Below are positions 63,854 through 64,000 of a stretch of DNA of 64,000 nt, piece by piece. The notes below the pieces were generated by a model. That model was not told where the DNA came from and searched no databases. It saw only the letters and a program-made list of their open reading frames with translations. Every line of letters starts with the position of its first letter. The stretch's first letter is position 1. The stretch spans positions 398,057 to 462,056 of the forward strand of contig NZ_RQJP01000007.1 in NCBI RefSeq assembly GCF_003858645.1, read 5' to 3'. Position numbers and translations under genes: made by a program. This DNA comes from Larkinella knui. Its GTDB lineage: Bacteria > Bacteroidota > Bacteroidia > Cytophagales > Spirosomataceae.

Positions 63854-64000
63854 TTATTTTGCCAATCGGTTCCGCATCAATGCACAGTTAGCCCACAAAA
63901 GCCATGATTCTGCACTACTGGTGGTCTGCTCATAATCTTTGGTAACCCGTCGAAAGTGGTTTAACCAGGCAAAAGTTCGTTCAACTACCGCACGGGCGGC
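63854..64000 (-). mobile_element. IS5-family transposase, C-terminal end (cut by window edge)
   Basis: Reading the minus strand from the edge gives 48 residues (VVERTFAWLNHFRRVTKDYE then LLWANCALMRNRLAK) and a stop at 63854. This is the C-terminal E-box of IS5-type DDE transposases, with the catalytic Glu in VVER. The rest lies beyond 64000. It borders the defence island directly, 25 bases past the antitoxin. Confidence 0.85.

Noticed and set aside
1..64000. CRISPR arrays, tRNA and rRNA genes
   Set aside because: I looked for regularly spaced repeats and for conserved tRNA and rRNA cores and saw none. The 54-residue repeats at 1-990 are coding.

Overview
The window reads as chromosome of a Bacteroidota member, most likely a Spirosoma-like Cytophagales. 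The grounds are SusC/SusD-type genes, a probable type IX secretion sorting domain, many soluble and hybrid histidine kinases with AraC-type output domains, and two promoters matching the Bacteroidota form (TTTG, 19 bases, TAnnTTTG). Mostly weak Shine-Dalgarno sequences fit too. No rRNA, tRNA or CRISPR array was seen.

Bases 1-12.2 kb: a secreted repeat protein cut by the window edge, a six-hairpin glycosidase-like enzyme, an SDR/AraC pair, a second SDR with a short AraC-type regulator, and a three-gene periplasmic molybdenum aldehyde oxidoreductase operon (PaoABC type). Bases 12.6-20.1 kb: a SusC-SusD-esterase operon whose SusC has lost its signal peptide at a junction with a truncated WG-repeat lipoprotein gene. 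Bases 20.4-23.7 kb: an OmpA-family protein divergent from an unrecognised one-helix membrane protein with twin repeats. Bases 24.2-28.7 kb: a REC-kinase-REC-AraC hybrid beside a TPR histidine kinase.

Bases 28.7-39 kb are patchy. SDR, flavin reductase, hydrolase, FG-GAP, AraC and HxlR genes are separated by long intergenic stretches with IS debris, MITE-like inverted repeats and a dispersed GATA(C/G)CTTTTTGAACC-type repeat. Bases 39.6-42.6 kb hold a zinc alcohol dehydrogenase, a tail-anchored protein and an MRJP/SMP-30-like gene, followed by a broken copy of the tail of the middle gene. Bases 43.2-51.9 kb hold more two-component genes and a VOC protein. Bases 52.2-54.9 kb hold a G+C-rich UvrA-like ABC ATPase.

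Bases 55.8-63.8 kb look like a defence island. It starts with an AAA15-type ATPase and an RloB-like partner whose TOPRIM acidic residues are missing. After a terminator and a 12-bp-arm palindrome comes a tight operon: a ComEC-like metallo-beta-lactamase-fold protein with a Gly/Ala/Ser tail ending in Gly, a triple fusion of E2-like, E1-like and JAB domains, and a patatin-like phospholipase with internal membrane helices. The logic resembles type II CBASS (conjugation, deconjugation, phospholipase effector), but no nucleotidyltransferase and no ordinary ubiquitin-like protein is present. This is the strongest candidate here for an undescribed system. A HigBA-like toxin-antitoxin pair and the end of an IS5-family transposase close the window.
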